Source: Marinomonas rhodophyticola (GTDB lineage: Bacteria; Pseudomonadota; Gammaproteobacteria; Pseudomonadales; Marinomonadaceae). From it: DNA of 64,000 nt. The position numbers and the translations under genes were made by a program. The notes beneath the pieces were generated by a model. It made no database searches and was not told where the DNA came from. It worked only from the letters and a program-made list of their open reading frames with translations. The DNA lies in NCBI RefSeq assembly GCF_026113935.1, contig NZ_JAPEUL010000012.1:1-64000 (forward strand), given 5' to 3'. Positions 1 through 9,694 of the stretch are shown here, in pieces (the first letter of the stretch is position 1; each line of letters begins with the position of its first letter).

Positions 1-3000
1 TTGAATGCTAATGCCAATATTGATATTGACAGAATTACCTCTGATAGTGTGATTAATAGCAGTGAATCCGCAGATGGTGTGATGGTTGGTATCACTGGTT
101 GGGTCGGCGGGGATGCTAAGCCTGGTGATACGGTTACTATTACTTTGGATGGCGAGGTGATTGGATCCGGTATTGTTTCAAATGAGCAAAATGCCTCAGG
201 TAAGTATACATACTCTGTTGATGTTTTAGGGTCCGACCTTGCTACTACAACGTTGGCTAATCCATTTGTGACGGCTACCGTGACAGGTACTGATGAGGCA
301 GGTAATCCCTTCTCTGCAAGCAGTACAGAGATCTTTAAAGTTGATACATTTGCCGATGTTGATGTGTTTTTAGCTGAAAACAACAATGATGGCGTGGTTA
401 ATTTTGATGAGGCTGGTAATTTAACTGTTGGTGGTTGGTTAGAAGTTGGAGGAAATGTCACCTCTATCACTGTTACTGACAGTGAAGGTCAAATGGTTAC
501 TCTGACTGGTAATATTGTGGTTTCTGAGGATGGCAGTGGTTGGGCATATTTCGAAACTAATATTGATGTCTCAACACTTGCTGATGGTGAGTTAAGTGTG
601 GTCGTTAATGTAACAGATGTTTATGGTAACGAAGGGGTTTCTAACCCTCAGTCGATTGTTAAGGATACAGTGGCTGATGCCGGTACGGTGACCGTGAATG
701 CGATCACTTCTGACGATGTTATCAACGCGGAAGAAAGTGGCCAAACTATCACTGTGTCAGGTAAGGCCGTTGGTGGTGATATTTCCGTTGGAGATGTTGT
801 CAAGATGACTATTAACGGCAAGGAATATTCTACGACGGTTGCTGTCGGTGGTTTATGGGGCTCTTGCTGTTGCTGGCAGTGATTTGGCGGCTGATACCGA
901 GTTCGAGGTTGTCGTGACGTCTTCTGATACGGCTGGTAATACCGTTGAGAGTAAAACAACGTCTACTCATGTCGTCGATACTACCGCGCCAGATTCACTT
1001 GTTATATCACTTAACACTGATAGTGGTAGTTCAGCGAATGACAATTTGACTAATGATGGCAGCTACACGATTACTGGTATCGAAAGTGGCGCTACGCTTG
1101 AATATTTTGTTGATGGAGAATGGATCACTACAGCACCAACCACAACAGAAGGTGTGAATACAGTTACTGTTCGTCAAGTTGATTCTGCAGGAAATACGTC
1201 TGAGAGTAGTACGTTAGAGTTTACTCTTGACACAGTTGCTGAGGTGGCTGGTGAAACAGTGTCTATGAATGAGGATTCTGCTGAGCCGATAGTCATTAAT
1301 ATTCTCGCAAATGATGAAAGTGGTGCCGTATTGGTTCTCGAGCGGTGTCTCTTTTGACTCTGAAAAAGGGACTGTCACTGTCAATGAAGATGGCACACTA
1401 CTCTTTACACCGGCTTCGGATTTCAGTGGTGAGGTAGAGATTGCGTATCAAGTTATAGATGAGGCTGGTAATACGGCTTCAGCGACGGCAACCGTCAACG
1501 TCACGCCAGTCACTGATGTGCCAACAGTTGAGTTGACGTTGGCGCCGACTACGACAACTACTTTGTATAGCGTAGATTTATCCAACGTGCTAGATGGAGT
1601 AGAAGATCCAGTTGGTAATCCAGCTGGTTTTACTGTGACTGCTTATAACAGCGACAATGATGTCGTTGCTATTTCCATTAAGGATTCAGGAACGCCTACT
1701 GGTTTCGGTGTGACGGGACAGGCTAGTAACGGGGCGGACTCAGAAATTGGTAAGCAAGAGAAGTTAGTCGTCGAGCTTGATAAGCCGGCTTCATCCGCAA
1801 CATTCGAGTTGGCTTGGTTAAATAGTTATAATGAGACGGCTGTTTATACTGTCAAGTATAGTGATGGAACATCGGAGACTTTTACCATCGATGGTAATAG
1901 TGACGAAGGCGGTTATGATCGAATTGGTGCTCCTGTAACGGTGAACGCGCCAGAGGGTAAATCCATATTGGCAATCGAGTTTTCTACACCGACAACTGGG
2001 GATCGTGTTGCGACAAGTGATTACTTGCTTCATAGCGTTTCTTACGAGTCAGCTGTAACAAATTACATCGTAGACATTACGGCTGCTCCGACAGATACAG
2101 ACCATTCTGAAAACATTACTGAGTTAACTGTGACAACGCCAGAAGGGACATCCTTGTCTGGAGCTGAAAAGTTGGGGACAGAGAATGGCATAACAACTTG
2201 GAAAATCTCGCTAAACAGTGGTGGATTTACAAATAATGTGGAGGTTGATCCTGAAACTGGTGTTGTTACGGTTAAAGGTTTAATACTGTCAGTTCCTGAC
2301 AACTTTGATGGTGAGTTGTCAGTAACTGCGACAGCTACAGCAGTAGATCCAGGTGCTGCTGCCGTTTCCGGTAGTGCAACTTGGGAAAATTCTGCCCCTG
2401 AGCTAGCGTTTGCGGATGGTTCTGATTCTGTGGTCATTTCCGAAGAAGATTTGCTTGATAGCGATTCTGCAGCGGCGAATGGTGTCTCAGTGACTGGGAC
2501 ATTTAGTATAAGTGATGCAGAAGGTCAGAATTTGGCGTTATCACTTGTTGCTCCAGCTGAGGTCATGACATCAGGTGGTGTAACCTTGGTTTGGACAACC
2601 GACAGCAGTGGCAATTTGGTCGCCAAAGCGGGTGAGACTGAAATTATTCGTGTGGCGCTTACAGACACAGATGGTCAGCATGGTTATGTGGTTACTTTAA
2701 GTGGTCCTGTGGATCATGGTGATACTACATTGGGGGATGCGGTCACTGTTGACTTTGGTATTGCAGTCAATGATGGTCTTGTGACAACGACTGAGTATGT
2801 CTCTGTTTCGATTGAAGATTCTGCGCCTGTTGCCGTGAATGACGAAGATAGTATTATTGTTCGTCGAGAAACCTTTGAGGTTACTGGAATAGAGGCAAAC
2901 TGGGTAAGCTATCAAAATGGTTCTGATATTCGTAAGTTTGATAGCGATGACAATGACGATGGTTTGGATCAGATTCGTTGGGGTAGTCCGGCAGGTTCAG

Positions 3001-5697
3001 GCTCTCAATCGGGTTATGGTTTTGTAGATAATGATGCGAACCTCGATGGCCGTTTTGAGTTAAATGAAGATATCGTGCTTGGTACATTTACTCACTACAA
3101 TTACCCTGTTTATGACGGTGGTGCTATCACAGCAGCTTCTATGGAAGTCGCTTTCTCTATCACCGATGACACTGGTGCGACTCAATCAGTCACACTAAAA
3201 GTAGACTTTGATCATAATGAGACCGTTAACTCAAGCGATGCTTTAGCTTCACGAGATATTGTTACGGTTAAAAATACTTTTGTGACATTTGAATGGGAAG
3301 GTGAGGTTTATACTTTACAGGTTGTTGGTTTTAGAGAAGTCGGTAATTCAGATGGCGATATAATTACTTCTATTTACACGGATGAAAATGCATCGACTAG
3401 TTACGAATTGGTTGTTCGAGTTGTTGAAGGTGAAGGGTATAGCCTTCCCGAAACAACAGGTAATGTGCTTGAGGGCGATGATGGTGTCGGGGCTGATGTA
3501 CTCAGTCAAGATGGCGATATTTCTGTTGTCAGTGTGGCTCTTGGGGGTATCTGTTACTGAGTCTGATGCGAATGTTGGTTCTAGCATTCAGGGGCAATAT
3601 GGTAATTTAGTGCTTAATGCAGACGGCAGTTACACGTATCAAGTAACGGTTTCTGTAGACAAAATTCCAGCTGGCGCGCAAGAAACATTCTCTTACATGA
3701 TCCAAGACTCAGATGGTAGTACATCATCTGCGACTTTATCTATCAACGTCGGAACGAACACGGCTCCCGTTGCTCAGAATGACCTGTTTGCTGGTGAAAC
3801 TGCGCAAGGATTAGTGATAAGTGTAGAAAGTTTACTTTCGAACGATACAGATGTAGATGGCGATACTTTAACTGTGACGAGTATTAGTAATGTTCAGAAT
3901 GGGTATGCATACCTGAATTCTGACGGGAATGTTGTCTTTACGCCGGCATCAGGCTTTTCTGGAACTGCTTCGTTTGACTATACGGTTTCAGATGGCAATG
4001 GCGGTACAGATACTGCGACGGCAACCATCAATATAGTGGCAGATGAAGAGGGGCAGGCTAGTGTTACCGTGACTCTTAATCGAGTTGAACCTCAAGTTAC
4101 CAGTGATATCTGGCAGGGATTTGAGGAAGGTCATACTTTTGATATTCAAAAATATGACTGGCATGATTGGTATAATGTAGGAGGTAATGACTACAAAAAT
4201 ACAGGTGATACAAGAGTTCAGTTTACGGACATAAATGGTTCAAGTGATGTATTACTTAAAGGAAGCACTTGGTCTAATTCAACTATTACAACCAATCAAG
4301 GTGATGATTTTATTCAGATCACTGGCAATTCGAGTGCTGTAATCTCAACGGGTGATGGCAATGATAGTGTTGCTCTAGGTTCTTCTACTAACAGTGGGTC
4401 TTCTATTTCTCTTGGATCAGGTAATGATTCTTTGTATGTAAATGGTAACTTAACTGGTAGTGTAGATATGGGAAGCGGTAAAGATAAGATTCTGATTGAA
4501 GGGAATCAAAATGGAAGCGGTACGATTACTACTGGCTCTGGTGATGACACTGTTGTTGTCCGTGGTGATGCAAATGCGACCATTTCGACAGGTTCTGATA
4601 ACGACACAGTTTACGTAGCTAAGACTCTTAATAGTGGCGCTAATATAAATACTGGAAGTGGTAATGATAAGGTATTTGTAGGTGGCAATGTTAATTCAAC
4701 TATTGATATGAGTGATGGCGATGATGTCCTTATTATAAAAGGTGTAGTAAATGGGACATTAAAAGGTGGACTTGGTACAGATTCATTGTATTTGTCGGAA
4801 TATACCATTGCACAGGTTCGATCTCTGATTAATAACGGTAGAATATCAGGCTTCGAAAATATTAAGGCAAGTGATGGGATAGTACAGGGAAGTGACTTTT
4901 CGGTTTCTTCTTCAGATCCTTTTGTTACATCCTCTTCTGCCGTTTATTACACCGTGTCTATTGATGTGTCTAATTTGGCGAGCGATGAAACTTTATCGAG
5001 TGTTGTCATCGATGGCGTTCCAACAGGGGCCAAATTGCAACAGAATGGCGTGGATCTCGATATAAATGATGATGGAACCTATACCGTTTCTGTTGATAGT
5101 GGTGTTACTTCAATAGACAACCTAACAATTGTTAGTAGCTCTGATTCTCCGCTTGATGATTTTGAACTTACGGCATCTATTAATACCAATGGTGTAAATG
5201 ATGATTTGATTGGTACCACAGATGAATCTGTTATTGTTGGCGGTTCCGGTGATGATTTCTTGTCTGGTACTACTGGGGAAGATTCATTATTGGGTAACTC
5301 TGGCGATGATGTGTTGTTTGGTGGTAATGATCAAGTTTCAGATACCCTGATGGGAGGCTCTGGTAACGATATCTTTATATTGAATGACACAGCAGATGTG
5401 TCAAATATCGATATTATTACCGATTTTAACGCGGCTGAGGACGCATTAGATTTAACTGATCTGTTAACAGGAATAGAAGGAAACCCTGGTAAAGATGCTG
5501 ATGCCGATGCGATTACCAAGTTCTTAACAGATAACGTTAAGGTAACAGATGGACATGTTAAAGTTGGGGGCGAGGATGTGGCTGAATTTGGTTCTGCTTC
5601 TAGTTTCGATTCTAACTTGGATGGTTCGGTGTCATCGACTGATTCGATCAAAGTTATCTACAATGACCAAGAGTACAACATCAATATTGATGGTTAA
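1..5697 (+). CDS. giant Ig-like/VCBS repeat adhesin with RTX and type I secretion tail (5' partial, frame-broken)
   Basis: This is the C-terminal part of a very large secreted surface adhesin of the BapA/LapA kind; its start lies upstream of the window. In order it shows bacterial Ig-like repeats ending in DTxADAG/DTTAPD-type linkers (about 1-1250), cadherin/VCBS-like domains with TPASDFSG and NDGSYTYQ-type signatures (1270-4050), a run of short GSGNDxVxV repeats likely to form a beta-helix (4330-4790), then RTX nonapeptides of the GGSGNDxF type and a C-terminal type I secretion target domain (5230-5697). Three +1 frame breaks split it: at the G4 run 857-860, near 1337, and at the G5 run 3543-3547. 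Removing one base at each site restores one continuous frame. It probably leaves by a type I exporter not present here and serves in attachment or biofilm. A strong terminator follows directly. Confidence 0.85.
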
Positions 5698-5722
5698 TCT
5701 GAGTCTGAAAAGACGAAAATAA

Positions 5723-5755
5723 AAAAGGCCGAATCGTTATGCGATTCGGCCTTTT
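5723..5755. terminator. bidirectional intrinsic terminator
   Basis: A perfect GC-rich stem (GGCCGAATCG with CGATTCGGCC) is flanked by an A run on the left and TTTT on the right. It lies between the convergent adhesin and msrA genes, so it can end both transcripts. Confidence 0.9.
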
Positions 5756-5806
5756 CGTTTCTAAAACGTGTTTAGTCTAGAGTGTGATTATTCTTGTTAA
5801 CTTAAA

Positions 5807-6466
5807 TTATACGCTTAAGCCAATAGGGCAGCTCACGCCTGTGCCTGCGAGGCCACAATACCCATTCGGGTTTTTGTGTAGGTACTGCTGGTGATATTCT
5901 TCAGCAAAGTAGTAGGTATCGAGTGGCTCAATCTCTGTGGTGATCATGCCGTGGCCTGCGCCGAGTAGTTCTTTTTGGAAGGCCGCTTTGCTGGCTTCCA
6001 CAATTGGCATGTCTTTATCGTTTGTTGTGTAGATAACAGAACGATATTGGCTGCCGATATCATTGCCTTGGCGCATACCTTGGGTAGGATCATGGTTTTC
6101 CCAGAAAACTTTAAGGATGCCTTCTAATGAAATAATAGAGGGGTTAAATACAACCTGTACGACTTCGCTGTGGCCTGTTTGTCCTGAGCAAACTTCTTCA
6201 TAGGTTGGGTTGGGGGTGTAGCCGCCCGCGTAGCCAACAGAAGTGACGATAACACCAGGCGTATTCCACAACTTACGCTCGGCCCCCCAAAAACATCCCA
6301 TGCCTAGGATAATCTCAGATTCATTAGGGTTTTTAGTGCGGACAAACGGTTCATTGTTGACAGCGTGTATCCCAGAGATTTTAAGAGGAGCACTTCTACC
6401 AGGAAGAGCATCGGCTTTAGCGGGGATTGTTGATTTTTTGAGAATGGTTTCAATATTGCTGGGCAT
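5807..6466 (-). CDS. msrA: peptide methionine-S-sulfoxide reductase MsrA
   Basis: MsrA reduces the S epimer of methionine sulfoxide in oxidised proteins, using thioredoxin, in the cytosol. The 219-residue product matches the family's usual length of about 210. It carries the catalytic GCFWG motif near residue 57, followed by the family signatures GYAGG, NPTYEEVCSGxTGHxE and the DPTQGxRQGxDIGxQYRS region. The ATG at 6466 is preceded by a GGAG-like site. It is monocistronic, convergent with the adhesin and separated from it by a shared terminator. C-terminal cysteines (YCGLAGTGVSC) can act as the resolving residues. Confidence 0.95.
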   Translation of the reverse strand: MPSNIETILKKSTIPAKADALPGRSAPLKISGIHAVNNEPFVRTKNPNESEIILGMGCFWGAERKLWNTPGVIVTSVGYAGGYTPNPTYEEVCSGQTGHSEVVQVVFNPSIISLEGILKVFWENHDPTQGMRQGNDIGSQYRSVIYTTNDKDMPIVEASKAAFQKELLGAGHGMITTEIEPLDTYYFAEEYHQQYLHKNPNGYCGLAGTGVSCPIGLSV

Positions 6467-6638
6467 TTATATCTCCTAACCATATGGTCGAAAAAGTATC
6501 GTAGCTATCTTTACCCTGCCATAGTCTTTTATACAAGGTGTTATAGGTGTCTCTAACGTAGATCTGCGTTTACTGATATTAGATAATGAGGGGGAAAGGT
6601 CAATTTTCAACTATTCGTAGATATATTCTCAAGTGGGC

Positions 6639-6666
6639 TTGACTCTTGGATTAATCTACCTATAAT
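6639..6666 (+). promoter_or_regulatory. sigma70 promoter of the tRNA cluster
   Basis: TTGACT (6639-6644) and a perfect TATAAT (6661-6666) are 16 bases apart. A GC-containing discriminator (GCACCTCG) follows, as is usual for stable RNA promoters. The first tRNA-like gene begins about 80 bases downstream. Confidence 0.8.
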
Positions 6667-6746
6667 ACGCACCTCGTTAGCAAGGGTTGAGCAAATTTGC
6701 TTAACCAACAAGCATTGATGAATGTTTGTTGTTAATGATGATTAGT

Positions 6747-6824
6747 CGCGGGATGGAGCAGTCTGGTAGCTCGTCGAGCTCCATAACCCGAAGGTCGTTG
6801 GTTCGAATCCGGCTCCCGCAACCA
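6747..6824 (+). tRNA. tRNA-Met initiator-like, copy 1 (anticodon CAT, expanded loop)
   Basis: The acceptor stem CGCGGGA/TCCCGCA has the C1-A72 mismatch typical of initiator tRNA, and CCA is encoded. The D arm, T arm (GGTTCGAATCC) and CAT anticodon are clear. The gene is 78 bases instead of the usual 77. The anticodon region reads TCGAGCTCCATAACCCGA, where a normal initiator has TCGGGCTCATAACCCGA. That gives an 8-base loop and an A-C mismatch in the stem. The extra base could be real or a consensus error. Confidence 0.75.
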
Positions 6825-6941
6825 TTTTAAATAAGGTAGCAAGTTCCTATTTTTAATTCTAAATAGAGCAATAGCGTATCTTATTTTAGATGAAATCTAA
6901 TCAAACGAAATCGTTAGTGATTCTTGTAAAAGTTAATTTGT

Positions 6942-7019
6942 CGCGGGATGGAGCAGTCTGGTAGCTCGTCGGGACTCATAACCCGAAGGTCGTTGGTTCG
7001 AATCCGGCTCCCGCAACCA
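6942..7019 (+). tRNA. tRNA-Met initiator-like, copy 2 (anticodon CAT, expanded loop)
   Basis: It has the same 78-base architecture as copy 1, with C1-A72, encoded CCA and CAT anticodon. The anticodon stem keeps the three G-C pairs that mark initiators (TCGGG/CCCGA), but the loop is ACTCATAA, 8 bases instead of 7. Of the four copies this is the closest to a normal initiator tRNA. Confidence 0.78.
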
Positions 7020-7101
7020 ATTCGTAAAGCAGTAAGAATTTATAACCGTTTTGTAAAATATATTTCGAAATTAACCTATTTAATCTCAATAGGTTGCATG
7101 T

Positions 7102-7179
7102 CGCGGGATGGAGCAGTCTGGTAGCTCGTCGGAACTCATAACCCGAAGGTCGTTGGTTCGAATCCGGCTCCCGCAACCA
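7102..7179 (+). tRNA. tRNA-Met initiator-like, copy 3 (anticodon CAT, expanded loop)
   Basis: This 78-base copy has an intact acceptor stem, D arm, T arm and CCA. The anticodon arm reads TCGGAACTCATAACCCGA, so the innermost pair becomes A-C and the loop is one base too long. The flanking spacer is unrelated to that of copy 2 on the 5' side. Confidence 0.75.
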
Positions 7180-7188
7180 TTTTGAAAA

Positions 7189-7233
7189 GGTCGTTGGTTC
7201 ACTTTTTAATTAAGAAAAGGGACTCCCGCAACC
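7189..7233 (+). repeat. tRNA-Met 3'-end remnant
   Basis: A GGTCGTTGGTTC fragment (7189-7200) and a CTCCCGCAACCA tail (7222-7233) match the 3' half of the neighbouring tRNA genes, with about 20 unrelated bases between them. The sequence after the tail (AATTCGTAAAG) matches what follows copy 2 at 7019. This points to unequal recombination within the array. Confidence 0.6.
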
Positions 7234-7308
7234 AATTCGTAAAGTAGTGAAGAATTGGTCATAAAGATTATATCTACACATCAAAAAATCTATATATAGA
7301 TTCGTTGT

Positions 7309-7386
7309 CGCGGGATGGAGCAGTCTGGTAGCTCGTCGAGACTCATAACCCGAAGGTCGTTGGTTCGAATCCAGCTCCCGCAACCA
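7309..7386 (+). tRNA. tRNA-Met initiator-like, copy 4 (anticodon CAT, expanded loop)
   Basis: This 78-base copy is like the others, but its anticodon arm reads TCGAGACTCATAACCCGA (one A-C mismatch and an 8-base loop), and its T stem carries CCAGC instead of CCGGC, which improves pairing with GTTGG. CCA is encoded. A second degraded 3'-tail (about 7407-7445, ending ATGCAACCA) follows it. Confidence 0.75.
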
Positions 7387-7557
7387 TTTCTTAATAAAAA
7401 ATCTTAGGCTCACTTTTAAGTAAAACCAAGTTCTCATGCAACCAATGAGATTTATTGTCTAAGCAGAAAGTTGTCTCACACCTTTATTTTTCCAATATTT
7501 TCCTATCTTAGTTCTATTTTCATTTTAAATGCAGTGTTCTTATCAATTGTTTGTTCT

Positions 7558-8253
7558 TTATAGTTCTGACATGATTTTTGCGGTCAGCTCGGTTCTAGTT
7601 TGAACAGTAGTTTTTTTAAAAATGTGGTTTAAGTGAGTTTTTAAGGTCGCTAGGCCCATATCAATACGCTTAGCAATTTCTTTATTGTTCGCCCCCGAAA
7701 TAAGCATTTCTAGTACATCCAATTCTCTGTCGGTTAGATTATATCGAGTTTGCAAACTGGTACGTTCTTGATCTCGCTTAGGAAGGTAAACCGTGTTTAA
7801 ACTGTATTCCATGAAGGCGTGAACGGAGTGTAATAGATCGATTTCTTCCTTAGTAAAATCTGACAGAGACTTGTCTCTTAGTAAGCTAATGACGGCAATA
7901 ATCTCATTGCGTGAATTCCGAAAAAATATATCCAACACATACCTATGTTGGTACTTCTGCATGAATTCTAGATAGTAGCGGTGTTTCATCAAACGTTCAG
8001 TTGAAATTTGGGAGCTGAGTGTGACAACGCGATCATTGGTATCTTTAAAATTTCTAGGATGAATTGGATCAAGGGCAAAATAAGTTGAAGTGTAGGCTTT
8101 TTCAATTTCAGAGGGCGCGTTGGAAATATAGGCACCTTGATGCTTCATGTCTGGTTGTACCAAGAAAAATACCGAACTGCTTATTTTGATAAGGTTATTA
8201 ATTAATTCGAGACTTTTGGCTTGAAATAAACTTGGAAACTGATGACTCTGCAA
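7558..8253 (-). CDS. LuxR-family transcriptional regulator
   Basis: The product is a 231-residue regulator with an N-terminal sensor region of no clear family (about 1-160) and a C-terminal LuxR/GerE helix-turn-helix (about 165-231). The signature is LTDRELDVLEMLISGANNKEI followed by TLKTHLNHIFKKTTVQTRTEL. No receiver domain is visible, so it is an orphan ligand-sensing type rather than a response regulator. The start is TTG at 8253 with a GGTGG site upstream. It is divergent from the aminotransferase/kinase operon and is the natural candidate for its regulator. It is similar in build to the LuxR protein at 41923-42679. Confidence 0.8.
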   Translation of the reverse strand: MQSHQFPSLFQAKSLELINNLIKISSSVFFLVQPDMKHQGAYISNAPSEIEKAYTSTYFALDPIHPRNFKDTNDRVVTLSSQISTERLMKHRYYLEFMQKYQHRYVLDIFFRNSRNEIIAVISLLRDKSLSDFTKEEIDLLHSVHAFMEYSLNTVYLPKRDQERTSLQTRYNLTDRELDVLEMLISGANNKEIAKRIDMGLATLKTHLNHIFKKTTVQTRTELTAKIMSEL

Positions 8254-8389
8254 ACTTTACCACCAACTGATTTTATCACAAATTGCTGTTGTTTTACTCA
8301 AACTTGAGGTCAACCATCTGGTGGATACAATAGCAGATTTGGCTCGTCTAGTATGTAGTTTCTATTTTACGGTTTTTGTAGGTGCTACA

Positions 8390-9694
8390 ATGGAAAGTCA
8401 AACAGAGTTGTTATTAAAACGACGCCATAACACTATTGGTAAGTATTCTCCGTTATTTTATGAACAACCTATTCACCTCGCTCGTGGTGAGGGGGTTTGG
8501 TTATACGATACGGACGACAATAAATTTTTAGATTGCTACAACAATGTGCCTCATGTAGGGCATTGTCACCCCAAAGTCGTTAATGCCATTACTCAGCAAG
8601 TTACGAAGTTAAATATTCATACTCGCTATCTGCATGAAAACATTGTCAATTATGTTGAACGGCTGACTGCTACCTTTGCTGAGCCTCTTAATGCCGCTAT
8701 GTTAACTTGTACAGGAAGTGAAGCAAATGAGTTGGCTTTGCGTATGGCACGCTTTATGTCTGGCTCGCAAGGAATAATAGTAACCGATGCGGCTTATCAC
8801 GGTAATACGGAGGCCGTTGGTGAATTGGGAACAGGATTTATGCCTGAGGCTCAAAGAACGAAGCGAGTGCGTTCTTTTCCTATTCCAGATACGTATCGTG
8901 GTCTTCCAAATGTTCCTGTAGAAGAGTTAAAAGACGCTTATCTTAAGCACATCAAAGCCGCGATCAATGCTTTTCAAGAGGATGGTCTTGGTGTAGCTGG
9001 TATGTTGGTTTGTCCAGATTTTGCTAACGAAGGTTTGCTCAATCTTCCTGACGGCTTTCTTGAAGAAGCGGCTGAAATGGTGCGTGCAGCAGGCGGTTTT
9101 GTCATTTTTGATGAAGTTCAAGCTGGCTTTGGTAGAACGGGCAAGCATATGTGGGCGCATCAGTGGTATGACGTTGTTCCTGATATTGTCACGATGGGGA
9201 AACCCATGGGAAATGGTTTTCCGTTGGCGGGTATTGTTTCGAGTTTGGATAATATCAACGCTTTTACAAAACATGCTATGTATTTTAATACTTTTGGTGG
9301 AACACCTGTCGCTTGTGCTGTCGGTAATGCCGTATTAGATGCCTTGGAAGAAGACAATCTTTTGGAAAATGCTGTGACGACAGGACAATACGTGACGGAA
9401 GGTCTACTTAAATTACAAGAAAAATTCGATTTGATTGGTGATGTAAGAAGCCGAGGTATGTTCTTTGGTGTGGAGTTGGTATTAGATAAAACCTTAAAAA
9501 CACCAGCTAAAGTACAAGCTAAGCAAATCGTTAATTTCATGCGTCATCATGGTGTATTGATCAGTACGATTGGTCCTAGTGACTCGGTTTTAAAGATTCG
9601 TCCCCCTATGCCATTTAAACCAGAGCATGCAGACATTTTACTCGCTGCTCTGTTTAAGGCGTTTGATGCAGTATCTCAAGAGGTGGGCGTATGA
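8390..9694 (+). CDS. class III aminotransferase-fold PLP enzyme (possible phospholyase)
   Basis: This is a fold-type I PLP enzyme of 434 residues. Visible signatures are the cofactor region TGSEANELALRMAR, the FDEVQAGFGRTG block and the TMGKPMGNGFP lysine region. I place the start at the ATG at 8390, with AGGTG just upstream, rather than the in-frame GTG at 8321. It overlaps the downstream kinase-like gene by four bases (ATGA), which implies translational coupling. Eukaryotic relatives of this pair (PHYKPL/ETNPPL with the kinase HYKK) degrade phosphorylated hydroxylysine or phosphoethanolamine. By analogy this enzyme may eliminate phosphate from a phosphorylated amino alcohol. A plain omega-transaminase remains possible. 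Confidence 0.82.
   Translation: MESQTELLLKRRHNTIGKYSPLFYEQPIHLARGEGVWLYDTDDNKFLDCYNNVPHVGHCHPKVVNAITQQVTKLNIHTRYLHENIVNYVERLTATFAEPLNAAMLTCTGSEANELALRMARFMSGSQGIIVTDAAYHGNTEAVGELGTGFMPEAQRTKRVRSFPIPDTYRGLPNVPVEELKDAYLKHIKAAINAFQEDGLGVAGMLVCPDFANEGLLNLPDGFLEEAAEMVRAAGGFVIFDEVQAGFGRTGKHMWAHQWYDVVPDIVTMGKPMGNGFPLAGIVSSLDNINAFTKHAMYFNTFGGTPVACAVGNAVLDALEEDNLLENAVTTGQYVTEGLLKLQEKFDLIGDVRSRGMFFGVELVLDKTLKTPAKVQAKQIVNFMRHHGVLISTIGPSDSVLKIRPPMPFKPEHADILLAALFKAFDAVSQEVGV

Noticed and set aside
648..5651. Minus-strand open frames inside the adhesin
   Set aside because: They are shadows caused by the repetitive, Ser/Thr/Gly-rich coding strand and have no start sites or domain content.
6976..7437. Short minus-strand reading frames across the tRNA cluster
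   Set aside because: They are antisense translations of the tRNA genes, a well-known artefact, and have no ribosome sites.
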